Shown piece after piece: positions 49,280 to 57,769 of a stretch of DNA of 64,000 nucleotides. The translations under genes and the position numbers were made by a program. Each line of letters starts with the position of its first letter. The stretch's first letter is position 1. Where the stretch lies: assembly GCF_900103785.1 (NCBI RefSeq), contig NZ_FNHE01000009.1, forward strand, positions 62,001-126,000, in the 5' to 3' direction. Source of the stretch: Geodermatophilus siccatus. Lineage in GTDB: Bacteria; Actinomycetota; Actinomycetes; Mycobacteriales; Geodermatophilaceae. The notes under the pieces were generated by a model, which saw only the letters and a program-made list of their open reading frames with translations, was not told the DNA's origin and ran no database searches.

Positions 49280-50290
49280 CTAGCCGATGCGCTCCTGGCC
49301 GATGCGCTCCTGGCCGAGGCGGTCCTGAGCGGTGCGCTCCTGGTCCCGGCGGTCCTGGTCGACGTCGACCCGCTCGCGGCGCACCTGGTCGCGGACCTGC
49401 TGCTGCTCCTGCACCCACTCGGTGCGCAGCCGCACCCGCTCCACCGGCACGACCTCGGTGCCGATGACCGGTCGCTCGGTGTGCAGCACGATCGTCTCCG
49501 GCAGTCCGCCGGTGCCGACCGCGTCGAGAGCGCCGGCCGTCGCGGGGGCGCCGTCGTCCAGGGGGACCTCCTCGATCCGGATCTCCTCGCGGCGGATGGG
49601 GACGGTGACCTGCACCTCCTCGGTGACCACGTACTTGACCACCCGCACCCGCTTGGCGGCGTAGCGCTCGGTGGCCACCCGCAGCTGCTCCTCGCTGCGG
49701 GTCATGGCGCCGTCCCTGGCCGGCGGGGTCGGCACGGCGGCGACCGGCACGGTCGCGTCCCCGGCAGCCGCCCGGTCGGTGCCGACGGTGTCCTGCCGCG
49801 GGCCGCCCGCGCCGGGGTCGACCGGCACCCGGGAGAGGTCACGGGTGGTGGAGTCGTCGCCGGCGGGAGCCGTCGTCGTCCCGGCCGGCGCGGGACCCGC
49901 GGTCGTCGTGCCGGCCGTCCCCCCGGCCGTCGTCGTGCCGGCAGCGTCCCCGGCCGTCGTCGTCCCAGCCGGGGACGTCCCGGCGTCCAGGCCGTAGTGC
50001 TGGCGCAGCAGCGCCTCGGCCTCGGGGTCGAGGTGCTGGTCGGAGACCGACGGAGCGGTGCGGACGGCCTCCTTGGTGACCGGCAGCCGCACGGCGCCCC
50101 CGGTGAAGGTGGCCTCGGTCGCGGGCACGACGGAGTGCCGAGTGCCGAACAGCCCGGTGGAGATCGCCACCCAGGTGGGGGCGCCGGTGCGGTCGTCGGT
50201 GAAGAAGTGCTCGACCGTGCCGATCTTCTCGCCGTCCGGGCCGTAGGCAGCGCTGCCGATCGCCGCGGACAGTTCTCGTTCGCTCAACAC
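49280..50290 (-). CDS. PRC-barrel and DUF2382 stress protein with Thr-Thr-Thr repeats
   Basis: The predicted protein is 336 residues. The N-terminal PRC-barrel-like domain (AYGPDGEKIGTVEHFFTDDR, APTWVAISTGLFGTRHSVVP) is followed by tandem AGTTTAG units near residues 103-140 and a C-terminal DUF2382-like domain (KRVRVVKYVVTEEVQVTVPI, RREEIRIEEVP). Such proteins are found in stress-related loci of actinobacteria. It ends with GQERIGQERIG, a short tandem duplication at DNA level. GTG start. Confidence 0.85.
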   Translation of the reverse strand: MLSERELSAAIGSAAYGPDGEKIGTVEHFFTDDRTGAPTWVAISTGLFGTRHSVVPATEATFTGGAVRLPVTKEAVRTAPSVSDQHLDPEAEALLRQHYGLDAGTSPAGTTTAGDAAGTTTAGGTAGTTTAGPAPAGTTTAPAGDDSTTRDLSRVPVDPGAGGPRQDTVGTDRAAAGDATVPVAAVPTPPARDGAMTRSEEQLRVATERYAAKRVRVVKYVVTEEVQVTVPIRREEIRIEEVPLDDGAPATAGALDAVGTGGLPETIVLHTERPVIGTEVVPVERVRLRTEWVQEQQQVRDQVRRERVDVDQDRRDQERTAQDRLGQERIGQERIG

Positions 50291-50421
50291 CGGGTCGGCT
50301 CCCCTCGTCCGCGCAGGGCCCCCACGGGACCTGCCGGGTCCAGCGTGCCCACCCGGGACACCGGCCGAACATGGGTCGTTGCGCGGCGACCGCGCTGTGC
50401 TGACCTGCGCGTCCGCCTACC

Positions 50422-52017
50422 GTGACACCTGTGACCACCGTGCACGTCGAGGTCGAGCGCAAGTTCGAGGCCGACGAGACCTTCGCCCTCCCGGATCTCA
50501 CCGGCGTGGGAGGGGTCGCCGCGGTCGGCGACCCGGACGAGCAGTCGCTCGAGGCCACCTACTACGACACCCCCGACCTGCGGCTGCTGCGCTCCCGCGT
50601 GACGCTGCGGCGGCGCACCGGCGGAGCCGACGCCGGCTGGCACGTGAAGCTCCCGGGGGCGGACGGCGCCCGGCGCGAGCTGCACCAGCCACTGGGCCGG
50701 GCGGCCCGCACCGCCCCGCGCGCCGTCGTCGCCCCCCTGCTCGGTCTGCTGGGCACCGCCGCGGCCGAGCCGGTCGCCACCCTCTCCACCCGCCGGGTGG
50801 TGCACCGGCTGCTGGACGAGGACGGACGGGTGCTGGCCGAGGTGGCCGACGACGCCGTCGTCGGCACGGCGCTCGCGACCGCACCCGGCGAGCCGGCCAC
50901 CGTCACCACCTGGCGGGAGGTCGAGGTCGAGCTGGTCGACGGCGACGAGACGCTGCTCCAGGCGGTCGCCGAGCGGCTCGTCGCGGCCGGCGCCCGACCC
51001 GCCGCCGTCCCCTCCAAGGTCGCGCGGGTGCTCGACGGGCGGCTGCCGGCGCCGGCGCCCCCCGCTCCGGAGCCGGCCGAGGCCGGGGCGACGGCGAAGA
51101 AGGGCAAGAAGGCGCGGAAGGACAAGGGCCCGGTCCGCACGGCCGGCGAGGTGGTCCTCGGCGCGGTGGCCGGGCAGCTCCGGGCGCTGCGGGACGCCGA
51201 CCTGGCGGTGCGCACCGAGCAGCCGGAGGGCGTGCACGACCTGCGGGTGGCCTGTCGCCGGCTGCGGAGCATCCTCGCCGCGTTCCGCCCCGTGCTGGAC
51301 CGCGAGCACACCGACCCGCTGCGCGCCGAGCTGCAGTGGGTGGGCGCGCAGCTCTCCGGCGCCCGGGACACCGAGGTGGCGCTGTCCCACCTGCGCGAGC
51401 TGGTGGTCGCCCAGCCGGTCGAGCTGGTGCTCGGGCCGGTCGCCGCCCGCCTGCGGCAGACCGAGGTCAAGGACCACCAGACCGGGGCCCGCCGGGTCAC
51501 CCGCACGCTCACCGACCGGCGCTACCTGCGGCTGCTCGACGCCCTCGACGCGCTGCTGGCCGAGCCGCCGCTCACCGAGCTGGCCGCCGCGCCCGCCCGC
51601 GAGCAGCTGACCGACGCCGTCCGGCGCACCGGGAAGCGGCTGCGCCGCGCCGTCGCGGCGGCCCGTGAGGTGGAGGGGGAGCAGCGGCACGAGCGCCTGC
51701 ACGAGGTCCGCAAGGCCGCCAAGCGGGTGCGCTACACCGCGGAGGTGGCCGAGGCCGAGGTCGGCGAGCCGGCCGGCGCGCTCATCGTCTGCACCAAGCA
51801 GGTGCAGGACCTCCTCGGGGCGGCCCAGGACACCGTCGTCACCCGGGACGTCGCTGTGCGGGTCGGGCGGGCCGCCTTCGCCGCGGGCGAGAACGCCTGG
51901 ACCTACGGCCGGCTGCACGGCCTCGAGGAGGCCCGGGCCGCGGCCGCCGAGGCGGAGTTCTGGGCACTGGAGCCCGGCCTGCGCCGCGCGGTCAAGACGG
52001 TGGCCGGGCTAGCCTGA
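50422..52017 (+). CDS. CYTH-CHAD domain protein
   Basis: A 531-residue two-domain protein. CYTH domain (first 205 residues): VEVERKFEADETF (ExExK motif), then RRRTGGADAGWHVKLPGADG. After a linker rich in Lys, a CHAD domain (His-rich helices): GVHDLRVACRRLRSILAAFR, ARDTEVALSHLRELV and LHEVRKAAKRVRYTAEVAEA. CYTH enzymes bind triphosphates or polyphosphate, and CHAD binds polyphosphate. The start at 50422 has no strong ribosome site; GTG 50431 is an alternative. Confidence 0.92.
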   Translation: MTPVTTVHVEVERKFEADETFALPDLTGVGGVAAVGDPDEQSLEATYYDTPDLRLLRSRVTLRRRTGGADAGWHVKLPGADGARRELHQPLGRAARTAPRAVVAPLLGLLGTAAAEPVATLSTRRVVHRLLDEDGRVLAEVADDAVVGTALATAPGEPATVTTWREVEVELVDGDETLLQAVAERLVAAGARPAAVPSKVARVLDGRLPAPAPPAPEPAEAGATAKKGKKARKDKGPVRTAGEVVLGAVAGQLRALRDADLAVRTEQPEGVHDLRVACRRLRSILAAFRPVLDREHTDPLRAELQWVGAQLSGARDTEVALSHLRELVVAQPVELVLGPVAARLRQTEVKDHQTGARRVTRTLTDRRYLRLLDALDALLAEPPLTELAAAPAREQLTDAVRRTGKRLRRAVAAAREVEGEQRHERLHEVRKAAKRVRYTAEVAEAEVGEPAGALIVCTKQVQDLLGAAQDTVVTRDVAVRVGRAAFAAGENAWTYGRLHGLEEARAAAAEAEFWALEPGLRRAVKTVAGLA

Positions 52018-52050
52018 GCGAGGCCCCCACCCCTGCCGGGTCCCGCCGCT

Positions 52051-52108
52051 GGCCCCGTCCAGGGCACCGCCCCGAGCGTGCGAAGGGCGGGTAGGACGGG
52101 GTCCTTCC
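52051..52108 (-). repeat. GC-rich hairpin repeat before the phosphoesterase gene
   Basis: GGCCCCGTCCAGGGCACCGC, then CCCGAGCGTGCGAAGGGCGG and GTAGGACGGGGTCCTTCC. Aligns with the inverse of the copy in the PH-domain gene (27001-27060). Confidence 0.7.
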
Positions 52109-52545
52109 ATGGTGGGGGGCGAGGAGGTCCTTCCGCTGTCCCTCATCGGCCTGCTCGGGTTCGCCACCGTCGTCCTCCTGGCCGTGCTGCTGCTGCACGG
52201 CTACCTGTGGTGGCGGCTGGTCCGCAGCACCACCCCGCCCGGCCGGACCCGGCGGCTGCTGACGCTGGGCGTGGTCGTCCTCGCCGTGCTGCCGATGGGA
52301 GCGGTCCTGCTGCGGCGCGAGGACTCCGCGCTGAGCACCGTGGTGCAGTGGGTCGGCTTCAGCTGGCTGGGCACCGCGTTCTACCTCTTCCTGACCCTGC
52401 TCGCCCTCGAGCCGGTGAGGCCGGTCCTGCGGCGCCGGTCCCGGGGCGCGGCGAGCCCGACGAGGTTCGCCGAGGACGAGCCGCTCGTCGCGAGCGGGGC
52501 CCGGAGGGCTCCGCGCAGCGACGACGCGGCGGCTCAGCCCGGACC

Positions 52546-52569
52546 GGGGACGGCACCTGGCCGCGGTGC
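52546..52569 (-). repeat. 24-nt segment of the tandem-array unit inside the phosphoesterase gene
   Basis: These 24 bases are the exact reverse complement of 54824-54847, the first bases of the 89-bp tandem array. Here they lie in the low-complexity linker of the phosphoesterase frame. Confidence 0.75.
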
Positions 52570-53114
52570 CGCCCGGCAGGACGACGGGGTTGCAGACCTG
52601 TCGCGGAGGCTGCTCCTGGCCCGCGGGCTCGCGGTGACGGCGGGAGCGGTCGCGCTGGGCACCGCCGGCACGGGCGCCTACCTCGCCAACAGCGCCCCCG
52701 TGGTCCGCCGGGTGCCGATCACGCTCGCCGGCCTGGACCCGGCCCTCGAGGGGCTGCGGATCGTCACCTTCTCCGACGGCCACCTGTCGGCCCTGTACGG
52801 CGGACGGCGCTTCGAGCGGCTGGTCGAGATCGTCAACGCCCAGCGGCCCGACGTCGTGGCGATCGTGGGCGACCTGGTCGACGGCGAGCTCAGCGAGCTG
52901 CGCGAGGAGGTGGCCCCGCTGGCCGACCTGGTCAGCGAGCAGGGCGTCTACTTCGTGACCGGCAACCACGAGTACTTCGTCGACACGACCGCGTGGCTGC
53001 GCCACCTGCCGACCCTGGGGGTGCAGGTGCTGCGCAACGAGCGGGTGCCGATCGTGCGCGGCGGCGCGTCGGTCGACCTGGCCGGCATCGACGACCGGAC
53101 GGCGATCAGCTCCG

Positions 53115-53416
53115 GCGTCCCCGGCCCGCAACACGAGGGAGAAGCCGTGCAGATCCTCGGCCTCATCGCGGTCGGCCTGGTCATCGGGGCCCTGGCCCGG
53201 CTGCTCCAGCCCGGACGCCAGCGGATGAGCGTCCTCGCCACGGTGCTGCTCGGCGTCGCCGGAGCGGTCCTCGGCGGTCTCCTCGCCGACTGGCTGGACG
53301 TCGGCTCGATCACCGAGCTGAACTTCTGGGGCTTCCTCTTCGCCGTCCTCGCCGCCGTGCTGCTGGTCGGCGTCGCCGAGGGCGTGGCCGCAGCCCGCAA
53401 CCGCGCCGTCCGCTGA
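53115..53416 (+). repeat. 302-bp exact duplication, copy 1
   Basis: From GCGTCCCCGGCCCGCAAC to the stop TGA, read base for base as the same as 53483-53784. Period 368 bp. This copy is attached to the truncated phosphoesterase. Confidence 0.9.
53147..53416 (+). CDS. GlsB/YeaQ-type membrane protein, copy 1
   Basis: An 89-residue frame from GTG 53147 with GAGGGAGA upstream, identical to copy 2. It reads MQILGLIAVGLVIGALARLL, then SVLATVLLGVAGAVLGGLLA and three membrane spans. The family (transglycosylase-associated / GlsB) is small and stress-linked. Here the gene is also read through from the truncated phosphoesterase. Confidence 0.7.
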   Translation: MQILGLIAVGLVIGALARLLQPGRQRMSVLATVLLGVAGAVLGGLLADWLDVGSITELNFWGFLFAVLAAVLLVGVAEGVAAARNRAVR

Positions 53417-53482
53417 CCACTGGTCCCCGGGGGGCTCGGAGCTCGACGGAGCCCCCCGGGGGCAGCCGGCTGGACGGCGCCC

Positions 53483-53784
53483 GCGTCCCCGGCCCGCAAC
53501 ACGAGGGAGAAGCCGTGCAGATCCTCGGCCTCATCGCGGTCGGCCTGGTCATCGGGGCCCTGGCCCGGCTGCTCCAGCCCGGACGCCAGCGGATGAGCGT
53601 CCTCGCCACGGTGCTGCTCGGCGTCGCCGGAGCGGTCCTCGGCGGTCTCCTCGCCGACTGGCTGGACGTCGGCTCGATCACCGAGCTGAACTTCTGGGGC
53701 TTCCTCTTCGCCGTCCTCGCCGCCGTGCTGCTGGTCGGCGTCGCCGAGGGCGTGGCCGCAGCCCGCAACCGCGCCGTCCGCTGA
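53483..53784 (+). repeat. 302-bp exact duplication, copy 2
   Basis: Same 302 bases as 53115-53416. The 66 bp between the copies (53417-53482) resemble, imperfectly, the sequence after copy 2, including a 3' end of an MBL-type gene in reverse. Confidence 0.9.
53515..53784 (+). CDS. GlsB/YeaQ-type membrane protein, copy 2
   Basis: An 89-residue protein from GTG 53515 with GAGGGAGA upstream, identical to copy 1, which also has its own ribosome site. It has three hydrophobic spans (ILGLIAVGLVIGALARLL, LATVLLGVAGAVLGGLLADW, FWGFLFAVLAAVLLVGVAEG). It likely represents the original stand-alone gene. Confidence 0.85.
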   Translation: MQILGLIAVGLVIGALARLLQPGRQRMSVLATVLLGVAGAVLGGLLADWLDVGSITELNFWGFLFAVLAAVLLVGVAEGVAAARNRAVR

Positions 53785-53802
53785 GCCCGGTCCCCGCAGG
53801 GC

Positions 53803-54441
53803 TCAGAGCTCGACCGACTCCCCCGGGGCCAGGCGGCTGTACGGGGTCGGCGTCCCCGGGCCCCGCTCACCGAGCAGGCCCCCGACCAACCCCAGCCCGG
53901 TGTCGTTGAGCAGTCCGTCGTGGACGGCGTACGCCTGGTCGGCGTCCACGGCCCGCACGTAGTCGATCACCTCGGCGGTCTTCGACCAGGGCGCGTGCAC
54001 CGGCAGCAGCAGCGTGGCCACCGGCTCGCTGGGGACGGTGAAGGCGTCACCCGGGTGGAACACCACCCCACCGACCAGGAACCCCACGTTGCCCACCCGC
54101 GGGAGCTCCGGGTGGATCACCGCGTGCAGCTCCCCGTGCACGGTGACGTCGAAGCCGGCGACGGTGAGCGCGTCGCCGTCCCCCACCACGTGCACCCGGC
54201 CCGCCGCGCCGTCGAGATGTCCGGCCACCGACCCGTTGGTCCACACCTCCAGGGCGGGGTCGGCGTCCATGGCCGCGCGCAGCACGTCGGGCGCGAAGTG
54301 GTCCACGTGCTCGTGGGTCACCAGGACCGCGGTCGCCCCCTGCAGCACCGACGGGTCGGTGAACACCCCCGGGTCGATGACGAGCCGCCGGTCGTCCTCG
54401 CTGAGGACGACACAGGCATGGCCGTGCTTCGTCAGCTCCAT
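53803..54441 (-). CDS. MBL-fold metal-dependent hydrolase (UlaG/YtkL type)
   Basis: A 212-residue protein from ATG 54441 (MELTKHGHACVVLSEDDRRL); an ATG three codons upstream is also in frame. Metal motif: THEHVDHFAPDVLRAA (HxHxDH), with HGELHAVIHPELPRVGNVGF, FHPGDAF and LPVHAPWSKTAEVIDY. It resembles the beta-lactamase-fold hydrolases of the UlaG/YtkL group; substrate unknown. It is convergent with glsB copy 2. Confidence 0.9.
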   Translation of the reverse strand: MELTKHGHACVVLSEDDRRLVIDPGVFTDPSVLQGATAVLVTHEHVDHFAPDVLRAAMDADPALEVWTNGSVAGHLDGAAGRVHVVGDGDALTVAGFDVTVHGELHAVIHPELPRVGNVGFLVGGVVFHPGDAFTVPSEPVATLLLPVHAPWSKTAEVIDYVRAVDADQAYAVHDGLLNDTGLGLVGGLLGERGPGTPTPYSRLAPGESVEL

Positions 54442-54568
54442 GTCCCGCATCCTGCCCCCGGCCGGCGAGACCCGCCCGGCCCGCCTCCGGGTGAGCCGCT
54501 CACCCGTCCGGGTGAGGGGACCCCTGTCGACGCTGACCCTGTCCTGGCGCGCTGCCGACACCCTGGGC

Positions 54569-54796
54569 ATGAGCGCCCCCACCCTCGCCGCCGCCACCGT
54601 CGTCGCCGCCCGCAGCCGCCCGCACGGCCCGACGGCCGCCCTGTGGCACGCCGTCGAGCTGCACCGACCGACCGCCGAGGTCGACGGCGCCTGCGAGCTC
54701 ACCCTCTGCGGCTCGCTGGCCCGCGTCGACGTCGAGCAGCCGTGGCCCGCCCCGGCCCGCGACGTCTGCCCCGCCTGCGTCGTCCTCAGCCGCTGA
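54569..54796 (+). CDS. Small Cys-pair protein, function unknown
   Basis: A 75-residue frame from ATG 54569 (MSAPTLAAATVVAARSRPHG). Two Cys pairs are suggestive of zinc binding: CELTLCG near residue 44 and CPACVVLSR at the C-terminus. I do not recognise the family. The 89-bp tandem array starts 28 bp after the stop. Confidence 0.6.
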   Translation: MSAPTLAAATVVAARSRPHGPTAALWHAVELHRPTAEVDGACELTLCGSLARVDVEQPWPAPARDVCPACVVLSR

Positions 54797-54823
54797 CACG
54801 GTGACACTGCGATCCTCCGGATC

Positions 54824-55190
54824 GCACCGCGGCCAGGTGCCGTCCCCGACCGCCGTGGAGCCCAGCCCGTCCCTGCTCGGGGGAGCCTCCGGCCCCCCGC
54901 TCCCAGGGACCCGCACCGCGGCCAGGTGCCGTCCCCGACCGCCGTGGAGCCCAGCCCGTCCCTGCTCGGGGGAGCCTCCGGCCCCCCGCTCCCAGGGACC
55001 CGCCCCGCGGCCAGGTGCCGTCCCCGACCGCCGTGGAGCCCAGCCGGCCACTCGTCGGGGACCCTCCGGGCCCCACTCCTCAAGGCCGCCATACCCGCGG
55101 CCGGGGTGCCGTCCCCGACCGCCGTGGAGCCCGGCCGGCCACTCGTCGGGGACCCTCCGGGCCCCACTCCTCCCGGCCGTCCCCGCGGCC
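54824..55190. repeat. 89-bp tandem repeat array, four units
   Basis: Units start at about 54824, 54913, 55002 and 55092, with spacings of 89, 89 and 90 bp and a partial start near 55180. Each begins like CACCGCGGCCAGGTGCCGTC, then CCCGACCGCCGTGGAGCCC. Units 1-2 carry CCTGCTCGGGGGAGCCTCCG in the middle, whereas units 3-4 carry CCACTCGTCGGGGACCCTCC. It lies between the small Cys-pair gene and the LuxR gene end. It is not CRISPR: no unique spacers. Confidence 0.85.
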
Positions 55191-55219
55191 ACCCTCAGCA
55201 GGCTCTGGCCGGGACCGCG

Positions 55220-57769
55220 CTAGGCGGGCTCCTCGGCCAGCTCGGCCCGCAGCCGGGCCAGCAGGTCCGACCGGGTGCCCGCGCCCAGCCGCTGGCGCAT
55301 CCGGGAGACGTGGTGCTCCACCGTCTTCGCGGAGATGTAGAGCCGCCCGCCGATCTCGCGGTAGGTCTGCCCGGCCACGACCAGCCGGGCCACCTCCCGC
55401 TCCCGGTCGCTGAGCGTCCCGGTGCCCACCGCCGGGGGCGAGGGCTGGGAGGTGCCGTGTCCGGCCGGCCGCGGCACCGGCACCGCCGGTGCGGTCTCGC
55501 AGCCGGCGCTGTCGGCCAGTGACCGGGCGCAGGCCAGCAGCACCGAGCGGGCCCGCTGCTCGGTCGCCCGCGCCGCGGCCTGGCCGGCCAGCCGCGACCC
55601 GTCCCAGCCCAGCCCCACCGCGGTGAGCTGCTCGGCCGCGGCCACCACCTCGTCGGGGTCGACCTCCCCCGACAGCACCTGCAGCCAGGTCCGCCCGGCC
55701 CGCGCCACCGTGGCCGCGTAGGGGCTGGTCCGTGCCGCCGCGACCAGCGCCGCCGCGTGCGGCCGCAGCCCCTCGGGGTCGTCGGCCAGGATCGCCGCCT
55801 GCGCGCCGCTCCAGTGCAGCGAGGTCGCCCACAGCTCCGGGTCGCCCAGTCGCGCCAGCAACGCCTGGGCCTCGGCCAGGTGCGGGCGCAGCCGGTCGCC
55901 GTCCCGCAGCCGTGCCGCGGCCACCACCAGCTCGCCCAGCGGCAGCAGGGTGAACAGGTCCACCGGGTGGCGGACCACCGCCTCGCGCGCCCGCACCCAC
56001 GCGCGCACCAGGGCCGGCAGGTCGCTGCTGCGCCGCGCCAGCCCCACCTCCAGGGCCTGCAGGACGACGTCGTCGCGCGGCTCGAGCGGGCTGCCGCCCT
56101 CCTGCGCCCGCGCCATCTGCTCCCGCGCCTGGGTGAACCGGCCGGCCAGCATCGCGATCCAGGCCAGCAGCAGCCGGTGCCGGCGCCGGCACGGGGGGCC
56201 ACCGAGGTCGGCGTCGACCGCCCGCTGCAGCACCGACTCGGCCACGCCCAGCTCCCCGCTGTGCAGCGCGACCAGTGCGGCGAGCGCGGCGGGGGAGTCG
56301 ACGAGCAGCGCGGTGCGGCCCACCGGCTCGAGCAGCGCGGCGGCGCGGGTCAGCGTCGACAGCGCGGCGGCGATGTCCGCGGCGGCGCCGTCCCCTGTGC
56401 GCAGCGACTGGAGCACCCCCTGCGCGGTCAGCTCCTCGCTCACCGACAGCACCGTGGGCACCTCGCAGGCGGTGCGCGCCGCCTCGAGGGCGGCGGCTGC
56501 CGCGGCGGGCTCGCCGGTCGCCAGCAGCGCCAGCGCCGCCGACCCCGCGCGCTCGGCCCCGGCCAGCCGGCACAGCCCCGCGGCGCGGGACAGCAGCCCC
56601 CGCTGGGCCAGGACGGCCGCGGTCACGCCGGCCGCTCGCGCCCGGTCCGGGGCGGTCTCGTCGGCCAGCGCGGTGTCGGCCCACTGCAGCGCGCCGTCGA
56701 GGTCCCCGGCCAGCGCGGCGGCCTGCGCGCGCCGGCCGGCCAGCGACGCCACCGGCGCCCCGCTGCGCGCCGCCTCGCCGAGCAGCTCCGCGGCCAGTGC
56801 CGGGTCGTCGGTGAGCGCCGCCTCGCCGTGCCGCTCGAGCAGCCGGGCGGCGTGCCGGTCCCGCACCCGCTCGGCGGCCAGCCGCCGGGCCAGCTCGACC
56901 GGTTCGTCACCGCGCTCGACCAGCAGCGCCAGCAGCTGGCGGCGGACCCGCCGCGTCACGTCGGGCGGGGTGACCGCCAGCAGCGCCCGGGCCGCCAGCG
57001 GCACCACCTCGCCGGTGCCCAGCAGCAGCCCGGTGGCCCGGCCGGCCTCCAGCAGGTCGACCGCCCGGTCCGGCGACACCCCGAGCAGCTCGCCCAGCAC
57101 GTCCTCGTCCAGCGGTGCCCCGGCCGCGAGGGCGTGCAGCAGCGCGCGGGTCTCCTCCGCCACGGCCGCCAGGTCGGCCCGGACCCGGTCGGTGACCTCG
57201 TCGGGCACCACGAGCCGCCCCGGCTGCCCGGGGACGCCGCCGCGTCGGCCCAGCGCACGCAGCAGCGGGACGGCGAACGCGGGCAGCCCGCCGGTCTGGG
57301 TCAGGACGGCGTCGGCGAGCGGGGGCGCCAGGGCCTCGCCCAGCAGCTCCCGGGCCCACTCGCGCAGCCGGGCCCGGTCGGCGTGCCCGAGGACGACGGT
57401 GCGCCGGGCGGGACCGACCTCGGCCAGCAGCGCGCCCAGTGGGGCCGGCCGCGGCCACGGGCGCTGCGCCAGCACCACGCGGGCGGCCGGTGAGCGCAGC
57501 AGCGCGCCCAGGCGGGCCACGTCGGCGTCGGACAGGTGGTGCGCGTCGTCGACGAGGACCACCACGGGTCCGGGCAGCGCGGCCGGGTCCTCCGGGACGG
57601 CGTCCAGCACCGCCAGCCCGGCCCGCTCGTGCGCCGTCGCCAGCTCGGCCAGCAGCAGCGACTTCCCGGTCCCCCCGGGGCCCACCACGGTCACGACGGC
57701 GGGCACCCGGCCGGTGGAGGCGGTCAGCTCGCGCACCAGCTCCGGGCCCCACCCGGTCGCCGCGCTCAC
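55220..57769 (-). CDS. LuxR-family transcriptional regulator with N-terminal ATPase (LAL-type)
   Basis: An 849-residue regulator. GTG 57769 overlaps the Hsp70-like stop (GTGA). Walker A GPGGTGKSLLLAEL near residue 32 and a Walker-B-like VVVLVDDAHHL are followed by helical repeats through about residue 740, and a C-terminal HTH: LSDREREVARLVVAGQTYRE, then ISAKTVEHHVSRMRQRLG. This is the large ATP-binding LuxR (MalT-like) layout. The inducing signal is unknown. It is co-translated with the Hsp70-like protein. Confidence 0.92.
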   Translation of the reverse strand: MSAATGWGPELVRELTASTGRVPAVVTVVGPGGTGKSLLLAELATAHERAGLAVLDAVPEDPAALPGPVVVLVDDAHHLSDADVARLGALLRSPAARVVLAQRPWPRPAPLGALLAEVGPARRTVVLGHADRARLREWARELLGEALAPPLADAVLTQTGGLPAFAVPLLRALGRRGGVPGQPGRLVVPDEVTDRVRADLAAVAEETRALLHALAAGAPLDEDVLGELLGVSPDRAVDLLEAGRATGLLLGTGEVVPLAARALLAVTPPDVTRRVRRQLLALLVERGDEPVELARRLAAERVRDRHAARLLERHGEAALTDDPALAAELLGEAARSGAPVASLAGRRAQAAALAGDLDGALQWADTALADETAPDRARAAGVTAAVLAQRGLLSRAAGLCRLAGAERAGSAALALLATGEPAAAAAALEAARTACEVPTVLSVSEELTAQGVLQSLRTGDGAAADIAAALSTLTRAAALLEPVGRTALLVDSPAALAALVALHSGELGVAESVLQRAVDADLGGPPCRRRHRLLLAWIAMLAGRFTQAREQMARAQEGGSPLEPRDDVVLQALEVGLARRSSDLPALVRAWVRAREAVVRHPVDLFTLLPLGELVVAAARLRDGDRLRPHLAEAQALLARLGDPELWATSLHWSGAQAAILADDPEGLRPHAAALVAAARTSPYAATVARAGRTWLQVLSGEVDPDEVVAAAEQLTAVGLGWDGSRLAGQAAARATEQRARSVLLACARSLADSAGCETAPAVPVPRPAGHGTSQPSPPAVGTGTLSDREREVARLVVAGQTYREIGGRLYISAKTVEHHVSRMRQRLGAGTRSDLLARLRAELAEEPA

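Larger units (their letters stand above)
52109..53416 (+). pseudogene. Metallophosphoesterase truncated and fused in-frame to a GlsB-like protein
   Basis: The 435-codon frame begins with four membrane spans (LIGLLGFATVVLLAVLLLHG and others), a linker, a further span with SRRLLLARGLAVTAG, then a YkuE-type phosphoesterase: VTFSDGHLSALYGG, VGDLVDG and TGNHEYF metal motifs. After DDRTAISSGVPG the sequence switches to VPGPQHEGEAVQILGLIAVG, which is the upstream region plus full reading of the adjacent glsB-like gene. The C-terminal GHTHGGQ-type metal ligands of the family are absent, so activity is doubtful. Breakpoint is at the repeated GCGTCCCCGG (53115). CTG at 52136, 9 nt after GAGGAGG, could be the true start. 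Confidence 0.75.

Noticed and set aside
53115-53784. Insertion sequence carrying glsB
   Set aside because: There is no transposase or terminal inverted repeat; a tandem duplication fits better.
54824-55190. CRISPR array
   Set aside because: Units are about 89 bp with no unique spacers, and there are no cas genes nearby. It is a plain tandem repeat.
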